From positions 62,001 to 126,000 of the forward strand of contig JASGDY010000089.1 in assembly GCA_047606825.1 (NCBI GenBank): a stretch of 64,000 nucleotides of DNA, given 5' to 3'. Made by a program: the position numbers and the translations under genes. How positions within the stretch are numbered: position 1 is the first letter of the stretch; each line of letters opens with the position of its first letter. This DNA comes from Rhizosphaericola sp047606825 (GTDB lineage Bacteria; Bacteroidota; Bacteroidia; Chitinophagales; Chitinophagaceae). Below, piece by piece: positions 7,859-16,824 of this stretch. Below the pieces are notes generated by a model, which worked only from the letters and a program-made list of their open reading frames with translations, had not been told where the DNA came from and did not search any database.

Positions 7859-9766
7859 ATGGGAAAAATAATAGGAATCGACTTAGGTACGACCAACAGT
7901 TGCGTTGCCGTCATGGAAGGCAACGAACCCGTGGTCATCGCCAACGATGAAGGTCGTCGCACGACCCCTTCCGTCGTGGCATTTTTGAAAAATGGCGAAC
8001 GTAAAGTGGGCGACCCCGCCAAACGTCAAGCCATCACCAATCCTCAGAACACGATTATCAGTGTGAAACGTTTTATGGGGCGTCGCTTTGACGAGGTCAA
8101 GGACGAGGTTTCCCATTGGGCTTACAAAGTGGTAAAAGGCGACAACGACACCGTCAGGATTGACATCGACGGTCGTCTCTACACGCCGCAGGAAATCTCC
8201 GCGATGACGCTTCAGAAAATGAAGAAAACGGCGGAAGACTATCTCGGACAGGAAGTGACGGAAGCGGTCATCACCGTGCCGGCCTACTTCAACGACGCGG
8301 AACGTCAGGCGACGAAAGAAGCGGGCGAAATCGCTGGCCTCAACGTGCGCCGTATCGTCAACGAACCGACCGCTGCGGCTCTTGCCTACGGTCTGGACAA
8401 AAAGGACAAAGAACAGAAAATCGCCGTGTTCGACTTGGGCGGCGGTACTTTTGATATTTCCGTACTGGACTTGGGTGACGGTGTTTTCGAAGTGAAATCT
8501 ACCAACGGCGATACGCACTTGGGTGGTGACGACTTCGACAAAGTCATCATGGACTGGTTGGCCAACGAGTTCAAAACCGAAGAAAACATTGACCTCCGCA
8601 AAGACCCGATGGCTTTGCAACGTCTGAAAGACGCGGCCGAAAAAGCAAAAATCGAGCTGTCATCTTCCACCGAAACGGAAATCAACCTGCCTTATATCAC
8701 TGCAGTGGACGGCGTGCCCAAACACTTGGTCAAAAAACTTTCGCGTGCCACGTTTGAAAAATTGGCAGACAGCCTGTTTGACCGTTGCCTCAAGCCTTGC
8801 GAAGCTGCGTTGAAAGACGCTGGCTACAGCCCTTCGCAGATTGACGAAGTGATATTGGTCGGTGGTTCCACACGTATTCCAAAAGTGCAGGAAATCGTCG
8901 AAAAATTCTTCGGCAAAAAACCACACAAAGGCGTCAACCCTGACGAAGTGGTTGCCGTCGGTGCCGCTATCCAAGGTGCCGTATTGACGGGCGAAGTGAA
9001 AGACGTACTGTTGTTGGACGTGACGCCGTTGACACTGGGTATCGAAACGATGGGTGGTGTATTGACCCCGATGATTGCCGCCAATACGACTATCCCGACC
9101 AAGAAAACGGAAGTGTACTCCACCGCGAGCGACAACCAACCCGGCGTGCAGATACACGTATTGCAGGGCGAACGTCCGCTGGCGAAAGACAACAAGAGCC
9201 TCGGCGTATTTAACCTCGACGGCATTCCGCCTGCCCCGCGTGGCGTTCCCCAAATCGAAGTTACTTTCGATATCGATGCCAACGGTATCCTGAACGTAAG
9301 CGCAAAGGACAAAGGCACGAACAAAGAACAGAAAATCCGTATCGAAGCGGGTAGCGGCTTGAGCAAGGAAGAAATCGAAAAGATGAAAAACGAAGCAAAG
9401 GCCAACGAAGCTTCCGACAAGGCGGAACGTGAAAAAATCGAAAAACTCAACCAGGCCGACGGTATGATATTCCAGACCGAAAAGCAGTTGAAAGAGTTTG
9501 GCGACAAAGTTCCTGCCGACAAGAAAGCACCTATCGAAGCCGCTTTGGAAAAACTCAAAGAAGCACACAAAGCGCAGAACGTCGCTGACGTGGACACGGC
9601 CTTGGCTGAACTGAACACCGCTTGGACCGCTGCCAGCGAAGACTTGTACAAAGCGCAGCAAGCCGGTGGCGCACAACCTGGTGCCGACGCAGGTGCTTCC
9701 GCCAACGCTTCAAACGACAACGGTACGGACAACGTTACCGACGCTGAATTTGAAGAAGTAAAATAA
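7859..9766 (+). CDS. dnaK: molecular chaperone DnaK (Hsp70)
   Basis: ATP-dependent chaperone that binds unfolded peptides, working with DnaJ and GrpE. Phosphate-1 block GIDLGTTNSCVAVMEG is at the N-terminus; VFDLGGGTFDISVL (about 190-205) and ILVGGSTRIPKVQE (about 335) are the other Hsp70 signatures; the interdomain linker DVLLLDVTPLTLGIET and the C-terminal lid with a low-complexity GAQPGADAGASANASN stretch follow. The tail ends DAEFEEVK, the usual EEV-type end. Length 635 aa is standard. It stands alone: no grpE or dnaJ is adjacent. A strong terminator follows. Confidence 0.98.
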   Translation: MGKIIGIDLGTTNSCVAVMEGNEPVVIANDEGRRTTPSVVAFLKNGERKVGDPAKRQAITNPQNTIISVKRFMGRRFDEVKDEVSHWAYKVVKGDNDTVRIDIDGRLYTPQEISAMTLQKMKKTAEDYLGQEVTEAVITVPAYFNDAERQATKEAGEIAGLNVRRIVNEPTAAALAYGLDKKDKEQKIAVFDLGGGTFDISVLDLGDGVFEVKSTNGDTHLGGDDFDKVIMDWLANEFKTEENIDLRKDPMALQRLKDAAEKAKIELSSSTETEINLPYITAVDGVPKHLVKKLSRATFEKLADSLFDRCLKPCEAALKDAGYSPSQIDEVILVGGSTRIPKVQEIVEKFFGKKPHKGVNPDEVVAVGAAIQGAVLTGEVKDVLLLDVTPLTLGIETMGGVLTPMIAANTTIPTKKTEVYSTASDNQPGVQIHVLQGERPLAKDNKSLGVFNLDGIPPAPRGVPQIEVTFDIDANGILNVSAKDKGTNKEQKIRIEAGSGLSKEEIEKMKNEAKANEASDKAEREKIEKLNQADGMIFQTEKQLKEFGDKVPADKKAPIEAALEKLKEAHKAQNVADVDTALAELNTAWTAASEDLYKAQQAGGAQPGADAGASANASNDNGTDNVTDAEFEEVK

Positions 9767-9794
9767 GGATTCCCTTTATTTAGACTATAGAGAG

Positions 9795-9825
9795 GCCGCA
9801 TACGATTGCGTATGCGGCTTTTTTT
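9795..9825 (+). terminator. intrinsic terminator of dnaK
   Basis: GCCGCATACG-ATTG-CGTATGCGGC, a perfect 10-bp stem, followed by seven T residues, 28 nt after the stop. Confidence 0.9.
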
Positions 9826-9894
9826 ATTGTTAAGTCAAAAGGAAAAAACGTATCATGTATTTTACCGTTTCTTTGTATTTTTCCACAATCATTC

Positions 9895-10695
9895 ATGAAA
9901 TATTTACAATATAAAACGGAACAGCAGCCTTTATCCACCGAAGATTTGGCGGAATTGCGCACCGCAAAGAAAAAAGTCAACAAATATCTGTGGATGTACC
10001 TTTTGCTGGAAGCCTTTAGTGTTTTCATTTTTTTGCTGTTCCTGTCGTTGCAGGTAATATATAAAATGTTTAGTTGGCCATCGACTATCATCCTATTGTT
10101 GATAGTGCCAATTGTTTTAAATATACACCCATTGACATTGTTGTATCTCCGCAGTAGTCGCTTGTTGAAAAAAGACCTGAATGCCAACCAGAAAACCGTT
10201 GTCCAGGGCGAACTTAGGTTTATTGTTCCAGAAGCTCGGGATATGGTTTATAGTGTCAATTGGCACAATTATCCTGTCCGGATATGGCCCACGATGATTG
10301 GTTGGAAAGTGGACCGCATACAATACCTGAATGACAAAAATATCGTCCTGCATCATTTGCCCAATAGCCGATTGTTGTTGCAGGTGCAGTATCTGGAAAT
10401 CCCCGAAAATACCAGCAAAACAGAACCACTCACCCAAGAACAGTTGAAGATATTTGCCGACGCGAAGATGAAAATGACTTCTATGCAATCCGTTTCAGGA
10501 ATCGTTACGGAATGTTTGGAACTGTCTTTTTCGGTAGGTTCGCCCACGCTGCTGCCAGCGAAGATAGCGCGTGTCATACAGGCCATCAATAACCGAAAGA
10601 TGCGCTATATTCGTTTGGGTAATAGCTTGTATGCGCTCAATTCCGACAAACAGTTTTCGGTTGGCGAACAGGCAGAGATTAAATTGTTTCAATAA
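9895..10695 (+). CDS. uncharacterised membrane protein
   Basis: I do not recognise this 266-aa protein. After a charged N-terminus (residues 1-30) there are two adjacent membrane segments, about 32-56 and 63-85, and then a soluble domain of about 180 residues rich in beta-like stretches, without a motif that I can name. The layout (two helices then a cytosolic or periplasmic domain) is seen in many small bacterial sensors and bacterial PH-like proteins, but that is only a shape comparison. It is a single gene between the dnaK terminator and a palindromic element. Confidence 0.65.
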   Translation: MKYLQYKTEQQPLSTEDLAELRTAKKKVNKYLWMYLLLEAFSVFIFLLFLSLQVIYKMFSWPSTIILLLIVPIVLNIHPLTLLYLRSSRLLKKDLNANQKTVVQGELRFIVPEARDMVYSVNWHNYPVRIWPTMIGWKVDRIQYLNDKNIVLHHLPNSRLLLQVQYLEIPENTSKTEPLTQEQLKIFADAKMKMTSMQSVSGIVTECLELSFSVGSPTLLPAKIARVIQAINNRKMRYIRLGNSLYALNSDKQFSVGEQAEIKLFQ

Positions 10696-10717
10696 TCGCG
10701 ATTTTGCACGTTCCCAC

Positions 10718-10866
10718 GCTACCGCAAGTATAGTGCAGCGTAACTTGTGGTAATAAACAAGCCCGGTTTGTAGCTGGGCGTTAATTGTATTTTGAACTGT
10801 TTATGGCAAGTTGCAAACTTGCCTGATGCATCGTCACAAGTTACGCCGCGCTAAACTTGCGACAGC
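10718..10866. repeat. 149-bp inverted-repeat element (MITE-like)
   Basis: Left arm 10718-10749 and right arm 10835-10866 are near-perfect inverted copies over 32 bp (for example CAAGT...GCGTAACTTGTG against CACAAGTTACGC...ACTTG). Inside is a smaller hairpin, GGCAAGTT-GCA-AACTTGCC, at about 10805-10823. No ORF is inside. This is the form of a miniature inverted-repeat element; a structured RNA is the alternative. No second copy is in the window. Confidence 0.55.
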
Positions 10867-10952
10867 GGGGGAAAAGTGAAAAAAAGTGTATTGACCGCGA
10901 AACTATCCGTAATTTCACACTGCATTATTTCCAGTGCTATAAAACAATTTTT

Positions 10953-11483
10953 ATGAAAAAAATATATAGTTTCCTGTTTGCTATTGCCGTTTTGTCCAAT
11001 AGCCTGTATGCCCAGACGGATGAAGAAAAAGCAACGCTGGTAAAGGTTGGCGACAATCTGCCTTCCTTCCAGTTTGAGTTGGAAAAAGGTCAGCAAAAGC
11101 GTATCGACGATTATAAAGGAAAATTGATTTTAATCAATCTGTTTGCCACTTGGTGCCCACCCTGCAATATGGAATTGCCTTTTATGGAATCCGAAGTCTG
11201 GCAAAAACATAAAGACGACAAAAATTTTAGGTTGTTTGTTTTTGGGAGAGAGGAAGGTTGGGACAAGCTTAATACTTTCAAGGAAAAGAAGGGCTTTACC
11301 TTTCCTATATTGCCGGATGAAAACCGTTCCATTTTCAGCAAGTTTGCAACGTCCTTTATTCCTAGGAATTTCCTTGTTGACGAGAACGGAAAGATTATCT
11401 ATCAATCTATCGGCTATACACCGGAAGAGTTTAAGAAGCTTGAAGGTATCGTAGATGAACATTTGCAAAACATGAAGCAATAG
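10953..11483 (+). CDS. TlpA-like thioredoxin-fold protein, exported
   Basis: Periplasmic thiol-disulfide oxidoreductase candidate. The ATG at 10953 gives a signal peptide (MKKIYSFLFAIAVLSNSLYA, cut before QTD); the longer frame upstream lacks such a start. The redoxin domain follows with the active site ATWCPPCNMELPF (Cys68, Cys71), the WCxxC motif of TlpA/ResA proteins. A FGREEGWDKLNTF insertion and the FIPRNFLVDENGKI cis-proline/strand region are typical. It might reduce cytochrome maturation partners or protect exported proteins; the partner is not visible. Confidence 0.85.
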   Translation: MKKIYSFLFAIAVLSNSLYAQTDEEKATLVKVGDNLPSFQFELEKGQQKRIDDYKGKLILINLFATWCPPCNMELPFMESEVWQKHKDDKNFRLFVFGREEGWDKLNTFKEKKGFTFPILPDENRSIFSKFATSFIPRNFLVDENGKIIYQSIGYTPEEFKKLEGIVDEHLQNMKQ

Positions 11484-11543
11484 GTGCAACCGTTCTATCC
11501 TCTCTGCACAGAAGTTCCCTTTGGGATATTTTGCAGGGAAAAA

Positions 11544-13112
11544 TCACTCTTTGCTACCATTCTCCTCCGCGATTTTCGCCCTGTACCTTTCCTTAATCAC
11601 ATCCTGCACCGGAATGTTCCGGATTTTGCTTTCGAGCCAGCCGATGATGTCTAAGTACATGAATGACCGGGCTTCCAACGGATTGCCCTCGTATTTTTCC
11701 AGTTTGTTTTTGAGTTGGACGAATGGTTTGGTCATTTGCTTGCCGGGTTTTTGCTTGAGTGAATTGCGCAGGAAGTGGAAGATTTCCTCTTCGACGATGG
11801 TCAGGTTTTTCATTTTGGCCATGTAGCGGTACACCGATTTGGTGAGCGAGTCGAGTATTTCGACGTTGCCCAGTTCGTAATGTGCAATCAAGTGCAACAG
11901 CCGCGCATAGCATTGCAGGTCGGTGCGCAGGCTGTATTTGATATGGATGATTTTGTTGAGGTAGCGGATACAGTTGTCGTTGTCGCCGCTGCCAAAATAC
12001 AGGCAGGCAATCTTGTAGTAAAACACCAATATGCGGTGGCGGTCGAGGTGCAGGCCGTACATTTTGAGCCCTTCCTCCATCTCCGGAACGAGCAGCAGCC
12101 CTTCCGAAAAACTGCCGTGCATGAAGTGCTGGTTGAGTCTTGCGATGCTGAGGTAGGTAAATACCTGCACGCGGATATTGTAGTTGCCATTCGCTGCCAG
12201 GCTGTCCGCAAACGCCCGGAAACGTTGCAGCAACGGGTCAAAGCGTTCGTAGTTGTTGGTCTCGAAATGTGCGCTCAACAGATTGTGGAACGCCTTGATA
12301 TACTGTCCGGTTTCGATGGACTGCAACTGCGGATGGTCTTCAAAGAGGTCGAGCCATTTTTGCGCGTGGCGGAAGTACAGGCGGAAATCCTGCAAGATGA
12401 AATAATACCAGCAATGGCTTTGGTAGTAGTACATTTTTTCATAAAAGTTCAGTTCGCCGAGGTTGACTTTCGGCATATTGGTTTCAAAAAAGAGCTTGAC
12501 TGCCATCACGTCTTTTTCGTCGCGGGCGTGTCCCATCTTGATATACCAGCCGTAGAGTTGCAGCGACAGGTTGGACAGTCGTCCCTGCATCGTCAGCCGC
12601 GCGTTGATTTCCTCTATTTCGCGGGAGAGCGTTGCGGCGCGGTCCTCGGTGCTGCGCGTGATGTGCAGTGCCTCTATTTTCTTTTCAAAGATGACAATCT
12701 GCAACAGGTAGGTCATCTGGAAATTGCTTTTGGCGACGGACTTGATGCGGTCGAGTATGCGCAGGCTTTGGAGGTAGAGCCCCTTGTTGTACAAGATATT
12801 GGCATTGACGAGCTGCTCGTCGAGATAGGTTTCGATATCGCTTTCGTCAAGCACCATGCGCAGGGAAGCCAGCAGTTGGCGGTAGAGATGCGCCTTGATG
12901 TTGGAGAGTTGCTGTTTCTTGATGCCGGGATTTTTTTTGAGGAAAGTGTCCTCTTCAAAGTCCTCCGTTTTGTCCAGATAGTCAAAAAGCTGCACGCTTT
13001 TCATGTCCTCACTGCCGGAGAGCCTTTTGAGGTAGAGCCTGAAATTGCGTTTTTCGCTTTTTTCCAGTGATTTTACCAGTTGGAACAGTTCATCTGTCGA
13101 ACGGTTGGGCAT
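11544..13112 (-). CDS. uncharacterised helical protein (TPR-like)
   Basis: A 522-aa soluble protein without a signal peptide or membrane segment. It is almost entirely alpha-helical, with regularly spaced aromatic and leucine residues that suggest TPR-like helical hairpins (for example YNKGLYLQSLRILDRIKS, YFRHAQKWLDLFED, YLNKIIHIKYSLR). The N-terminal 60 residues (LVKSLEKSEKRNFRLYLKR) are basic. I know of no function; a scaffold is a guess. The ATG at 13112 is used because the 19 codons upstream are AT-rich leader. It diverges from leuA. Confidence 0.7.
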   Translation of the reverse strand: MPNRSTDELFQLVKSLEKSEKRNFRLYLKRLSGSEDMKSVQLFDYLDKTEDFEEDTFLKKNPGIKKQQLSNIKAHLYRQLLASLRMVLDESDIETYLDEQLVNANILYNKGLYLQSLRILDRIKSVAKSNFQMTYLLQIVIFEKKIEALHITRSTEDRAATLSREIEEINARLTMQGRLSNLSLQLYGWYIKMGHARDEKDVMAVKLFFETNMPKVNLGELNFYEKMYYYQSHCWYYFILQDFRLYFRHAQKWLDLFEDHPQLQSIETGQYIKAFHNLLSAHFETNNYERFDPLLQRFRAFADSLAANGNYNIRVQVFTYLSIARLNQHFMHGSFSEGLLLVPEMEEGLKMYGLHLDRHRILVFYYKIACLYFGSGDNDNCIRYLNKIIHIKYSLRTDLQCYARLLHLIAHYELGNVEILDSLTKSVYRYMAKMKNLTIVEEEIFHFLRNSLKQKPGKQMTKPFVQLKNKLEKYEGNPLEARSFMYLDIIGWLESKIRNIPVQDVIKERYRAKIAEENGSKE

Positions 13113-13200
13113 CGTATTTTTTTTTGATTTAATATATTGAAAATCAAATATTTGTACAAAAAATAACAAAATTTGTGAATGTAAAACAGGAGCAAATATG

Positions 13201-13234
13201 TTTTGACGTTATCGTGACAATGCGGCTATATTTG
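13201..13234 (+). promoter_or_regulatory. promoter of leuA
   Basis: TTTTG at 13201-13205, 21 nt, then TATATTTG at 13227-13234: a full Bacteroidota promoter. The start is predicted near 13238, giving a leader of about 70 nt. No leucine-rich leader peptide or attenuator is visible in it. Confidence 0.75.
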
Positions 13235-13307
13235 CACACAACAATTTGATATTCAGTAAGTGACAAAATTAGGTTAAACGATTGCATTTAAACCAAATAA
13301 AGAAATT

Positions 13308-14474
13308 ATGGCAGCAAAACAAAAGATTCACATTTTTGATACGTCGCTCCGCGACGGCGAACAGGTGCCGGGTTGCAAGCTCAACACCAAGGAAAAAATC
13401 GAACTTGCCATCAAGCTCGAAGAACTCGGTGTGGACGTGATAGAAGCGGGTTTTCCGATTTCAAGTCCGGGTGATTTTGCGTCCGTCGAGGAGATTGCCA
13501 AAGTCATCAAAAATGCCACAGTGTGCGGTCTTACACGCGCCGTGAAAAAAGACATCGACGTGGCAGCTGAAGCACTGAAACCTGCCAAACGTCCTAGAAT
13601 CCACACGGGCATAGGCGCTTCCGACAACCACATCAAATACAAATTCAACTCCACACGCGAAAATATTCTGGAACGTGCCGTTGAGGCCGTCAAGCACGCG
13701 CGTACTTATGTCGAGGACGTAGAGTTTTACGCCGAGGACGCGGGTCGCGCCGATATTGATTTCTTGGCAAAATTGACCGAAGCGGTCATCGCCGCTGGTG
13801 CGACGGTTGTCAACATTCCCGATACGACGGGTTTTAACCTGCCGTTCCAGTACCAGGAAAAAATAGAATTTTTGGTCAACAAAGTGCCCAATATCGACAA
13901 GGCAATCCTTTCCTGCCACAACCACAACGACCTTGGCCTGGCGACTGCCAACGCCATCGCAGGTGCCATCGGCGGCGCACGTCAAATCGAATGTACCATC
14001 AACGGTATCGGTGAACGTGCCGGCAACACTTCGCTCGAAGAGGTTGTGATGATTATCAACAAACATCCTGAACTGGGCTTCTACACCGACGTCAAAACGG
14101 AATTGCTGGTGCCTATGTCACGCTTGATTTCCGACACGATGCGTATGCAGGTGCAGGCCAACAAAGCGGTCGTCGGCAGCAACGCATTTGCACACTCGTC
14201 GGGCATACACCAGGACGGATTTTTGAAAGAATCTTCCACTTACGAAATCATCAACCCCAAAGAAGTCGGTGCCGATGGTTTCCAAAGTATCGTATTGACG
14301 GCGCGTAGCGGTCGTGCGGCGTTGGCGTTCCGTATGCGCGGACTCGGACATGAATTTACACGCGATGAAATGGACGAACTGTACAAACAATTCCTTGTCG
14401 TGGCCGACAGCAAGAAAGAAGTCAAAGACGAGGATTTGAAGGAATTGGCAAATAGTTTTGCGGCGGTGAATTAA
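13308..14474 (+). CDS. leuA: 2-isopropylmalate synthase, short form
   Basis: Condenses 2-oxoisovalerate with acetyl-CoA, the committed step to leucine. The catalytic domain is complete: FDTSLRDGEQVPGC at the start, SCHNHNDLGLATANA with the metal-binding HxH (about residue 205), and the NGIGERAGNTSLEE block. The protein ends at 388 residues, so it lacks the roughly 120-residue C-terminal leucine-binding regulatory domain of the 510-520-aa enzymes. SSGIHQDGF is present in the subdomain. Short enzymes of this layout are found in Bacteroidota; homocitrate synthase is the alternative name, but the leuCDB context favours leuA. First gene of the leu-ilv cluster. Confidence 0.9.
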   Translation: MAAKQKIHIFDTSLRDGEQVPGCKLNTKEKIELAIKLEELGVDVIEAGFPISSPGDFASVEEIAKVIKNATVCGLTRAVKKDIDVAAEALKPAKRPRIHTGIGASDNHIKYKFNSTRENILERAVEAVKHARTYVEDVEFYAEDAGRADIDFLAKLTEAVIAAGATVVNIPDTTGFNLPFQYQEKIEFLVNKVPNIDKAILSCHNHNDLGLATANAIAGAIGGARQIECTINGIGERAGNTSLEEVVMIINKHPELGFYTDVKTELLVPMSRLISDTMRMQVQANKAVVGSNAFAHSSGIHQDGFLKESSTYEIINPKEVGADGFQSIVLTARSGRAALAFRMRGLGHEFTRDEMDELYKQFLVVADSKKEVKDEDLKELANSFAAVN

Positions 14475-14507
14475 ATGTTCTCCGCACTGGATGGAAATGT
14501 GTATTTT

Positions 14508-14608
14508 AAACCTCACTCCCGACCCCTCTCCCAAGTGAGAGGGGAGACGCGAAGTCTTAGGTTTCGCTACGCCCCTCACCTTTAGGAGACGGGTCGGGGG
14601 TGAGGTTT
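14508..14608. repeat. palindromic element with 26-bp terminal inverted repeats
   Basis: TTAAACCTCACTCCCGACCC at the left end is mirrored by GGGTCGGGGGTGAGGTTTAA at the right, with about 24 of 26 positions matching over the whole arm. A half copy lies at 40419-40450. It separates leuA and leuC by 245 bp. No ORF is inside. Confidence 0.6.
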
Positions 14609-14719
14609 AACAAAATAGAGTATCAACGCACTTTTTCTTTTGCATAGTATAAAATATAAAAATAAAGAATAGTGAAAGGGACATTTCACTATTCGGTTTT
14701 CTCTCTTCACTTTTTGAAC

Positions 14720-16120
14720 ATGGCAAAGACATTATTTGATAAAATCTGGGAAAAACACGTCGTTAAGAATATTCCCGACGGTCCTTCTGTATTGTATATC
14801 GACACACAGTTTATACACGAGGTGACGAGTCCACAAGCTTTTAAGGGACTGGAAAAAAGAGGGCTGCAAGTGTTCCGTCCCAAACAGATTGTCGCTACAG
14901 CGGACCACAACGTGCCGACTTTGCATCAGGAACTTCCGATTCAGGAAGAACTGAGCCGTATACAGGTCGCGACTTTGGAAGAAAACTGTAAAAAATTTGG
15001 TGTTGAACTGTATGGTCTGGGTAATCCTTTCCAAGGCATCGTGCATGTCATCGGACCCGAACTCGGCGTGACACAGCCCGGTTGTACTTATGTCTGCGGC
15101 GATTCCCACACGAGTACGCACGGTGCATTTGGTTCCATTGCATTTGGTATCGGTACGAGCGAAGTGGAAATGGTCATGGCGACGCAATGCCTGATGCAGA
15201 GCCATCCTAAACTGATGCGTATCAGCGTGGACGGCGAACTGAAAAAAGGCATAACGTCCAAAGATATCGTCCTCTATATCCTGACGCAAATATCCGCGAG
15301 TGGCGCGACGGGTTATTTCATTGAGTTTGCGGGTTCCACGATTCGCAGTTTGAGTATGGAAGCGCGCATGACGATTTGCAACATGAGCATCGAAATGGGC
15401 GCGCGTGGCGGCATGATTGCGCCCGACGAAATCACTTTTGAATACATCAAAGGACGTGAATTTGCTCCGAAAGGAGAGGAGTGGGAACGGAAATTGGCAT
15501 ACTGGAAAACGCTGTATTCCGAAGAAGGTGCACAGTTTGACAAAGAATATCATTTCAAGGCTGCGGACATCGAACCGTGGATTACTTACGGTACCAATCC
15601 AGGAATGGGAATTGGCGTCAGCGGACACGTTCCAAGTTTGGATGAAGTGTCAACAGAAGACCATATCAACTACGAAAAATCTTTGAACTATATGGGGTTG
15701 CAGCCTGGGGAAAGTATCAAAGGCCACAAAGTGGACTATGTATTTATCGGAAGCTGTACCAACAGCCGTATCGAGGATTTGCGTCAAGTTGCCGAGTTTG
15801 TAAAAGGAAAGAAAAAGGCCGACGATGTTACGGTCTGGATTGTTCCGGGTTCCAAACAAGTGGAAGCCCAGGCCAAAAGGGAAGGCATCGACAAGATATT
15901 TGAAGAAGCGGGATTCATGCTGCGCCAACCCGGTTGCAGTGCCTGTCTCGGTATGAACGAAGACAAAATCCCTGCCGGCAAATATTGCGTCAGCACCAGC
16001 AACAGAAACTTTGAAGGTCGCCAAGGCCCCAATGCGCGTACCATGCTCGCAAGTCCGTTGACGGCTGCCGCAGCGGCGGTAACGGGCGTGGTTGCGGACG
16101 TACGGGAGTTGTTGGGATAG
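14720..16120 (+). CDS. leuC: 3-isopropylmalate dehydratase large subunit
   Basis: Large subunit of the aconitase-type isomerase converting 2- to 3-isopropylmalate, with LeuD. The three [4Fe-4S] cysteines are seen in IGSCTNSRIEDLR (about residue 347) and QPGCSACLGMN (about 408-411); VCGDSHTSTHGAFG and GRQGPNARTMLASP are family blocks. The ATG at 14720 (MAKTLFDKIWEKHVV) is the conventional start; the frame runs 16 codons upstream into AT-rich spacer. Length 466 aa is standard. Unusually, leuD does not follow: five kb-scale cargo genes intervene. Confidence 0.96.
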   Translation: MAKTLFDKIWEKHVVKNIPDGPSVLYIDTQFIHEVTSPQAFKGLEKRGLQVFRPKQIVATADHNVPTLHQELPIQEELSRIQVATLEENCKKFGVELYGLGNPFQGIVHVIGPELGVTQPGCTYVCGDSHTSTHGAFGSIAFGIGTSEVEMVMATQCLMQSHPKLMRISVDGELKKGITSKDIVLYILTQISASGATGYFIEFAGSTIRSLSMEARMTICNMSIEMGARGGMIAPDEITFEYIKGREFAPKGEEWERKLAYWKTLYSEEGAQFDKEYHFKAADIEPWITYGTNPGMGIGVSGHVPSLDEVSTEDHINYEKSLNYMGLQPGESIKGHKVDYVFIGSCTNSRIEDLRQVAEFVKGKKKADDVTVWIVPGSKQVEAQAKREGIDKIFEEAGFMLRQPGCSACLGMNEDKIPAGKYCVSTSNRNFEGRQGPNARTMLASPLTAAAAAVTGVVADVRELLG

Positions 16121-16175
16121 TTAGCATTGGATATTCATCATTCAAAATAGGCGTATCTTTAGGAAAACTTTTTAT

Positions 16176-16412
16176 ATGACAACGAAGTTAAGTTTGACAA
16201 TAGATGACAACACGGCAATGCAGATAAAGGATTATGCAGCCAAGAAAAAAACGTCTGTTTCCCGGATAGCGGAGGAATATTTCAATTCATTGTTAGAAAA
16301 AAACAAGGAAAGGTCCTTTGTGGAAAAATACGCGGGAATATTAAAAGATATTAAGATAGATGACATTGATAAAGCCCGTGATGAATATTTAAAAGAAAAA
16401 TATGGTTTATAA
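16176..16412 (+). CDS. DUF6364-type antitoxin (second module)
   Basis: A 78-aa protein with the same plan as the gene at 6762: strand TKLSLTIDDNTAMQIKDYA, then helix KKTSVSRIAEEYFNSLL. This is a ribbon-helix-helix repressor pattern of the DUF6364 family. Its last 11 bases overlap the toxin start, so the pair is probably translationally coupled. TATCTTTA at 16151-16158 is a possible weak -7 box (one base off the consensus). Confidence 0.7.
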   Translation: MTTKLSLTIDDNTAMQIKDYAAKKKTSVSRIAEEYFNSLLEKNKERSFVEKYAGILKDIKIDDIDKARDEYLKEKYGL

Positions 16413-16824
16413 CGTATTTCTCGATACAAATATTCTTGTAGATTTTTTTCTGGACGACAGGTCAGGGCATGCTGATGCCGTGGCATTGATTGATGCTGCG
16501 GATAAACAGTTGCTTAATATTTGTTTTTCGGAATCGGTTATCAACACGACTGTCTATTTGACAAGAAAAACCATATACGTAGATATGTTCAAAAAGGCGA
16601 TGTTGGAATTGAATAGTTTCATCAAAGTTCTTCTTTGTACCAATTCTATTGTCGAGGATGCATATTTCAATGCCAAAAACGATTTAGAGGATTCTGTTCT
16701 CTATCAAATCGCATTGGCTGGAAAAGTCGATTATTTCATTACAAGCAACATCAAGGATTTTAAAAAATTAGAGAAGCATTCATTGCCAGTTTTAACGGCG
16801 GCTGAATTAATTAAAATAATATAA
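16402..16824 (+). CDS. PIN-domain toxin (second module)
   Basis: A 140-aa PIN ribonuclease with Asp in NVFLDTNILVDFFLDD, an acidic centre in NAKNDLEDSVLYQIA and the last acidic strand in YFITSNIKDFKKL. The fold and residues match VapC-like toxins. The stop overlaps by one base the ATG of the following DinB gene, so toxin, antitoxin and DinB form one coupled unit. It differs clearly in sequence from the PIN protein at 7028, so the two are not a recent duplication. Confidence 0.8.
   Translation: MVYNVFLDTNILVDFFLDDRSGHADAVALIDAADKQLLNICFSESVINTTVYLTRKTIYVDMFKKAMLELNSFIKVLLCTNSIVEDAYFNAKNDLEDSVLYQIALAGKVDYFITSNIKDFKKLEKHSLPVLTAAELIKII

Noticed and set aside
8660..9801. Long minus-strand frames opposite dnaK
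   Set aside because: Composition typical of antisense frames; dnaK is certain.
11775..13070. 431-codon open frame on the + strand
   Set aside because: It lies fully antisense to the 522-aa minus-strand gene, with no start context or family motif; an artefact of its codon bias.
14732..15628. 298-codon minus-strand frame
   Set aside because: Antisense of leuC.
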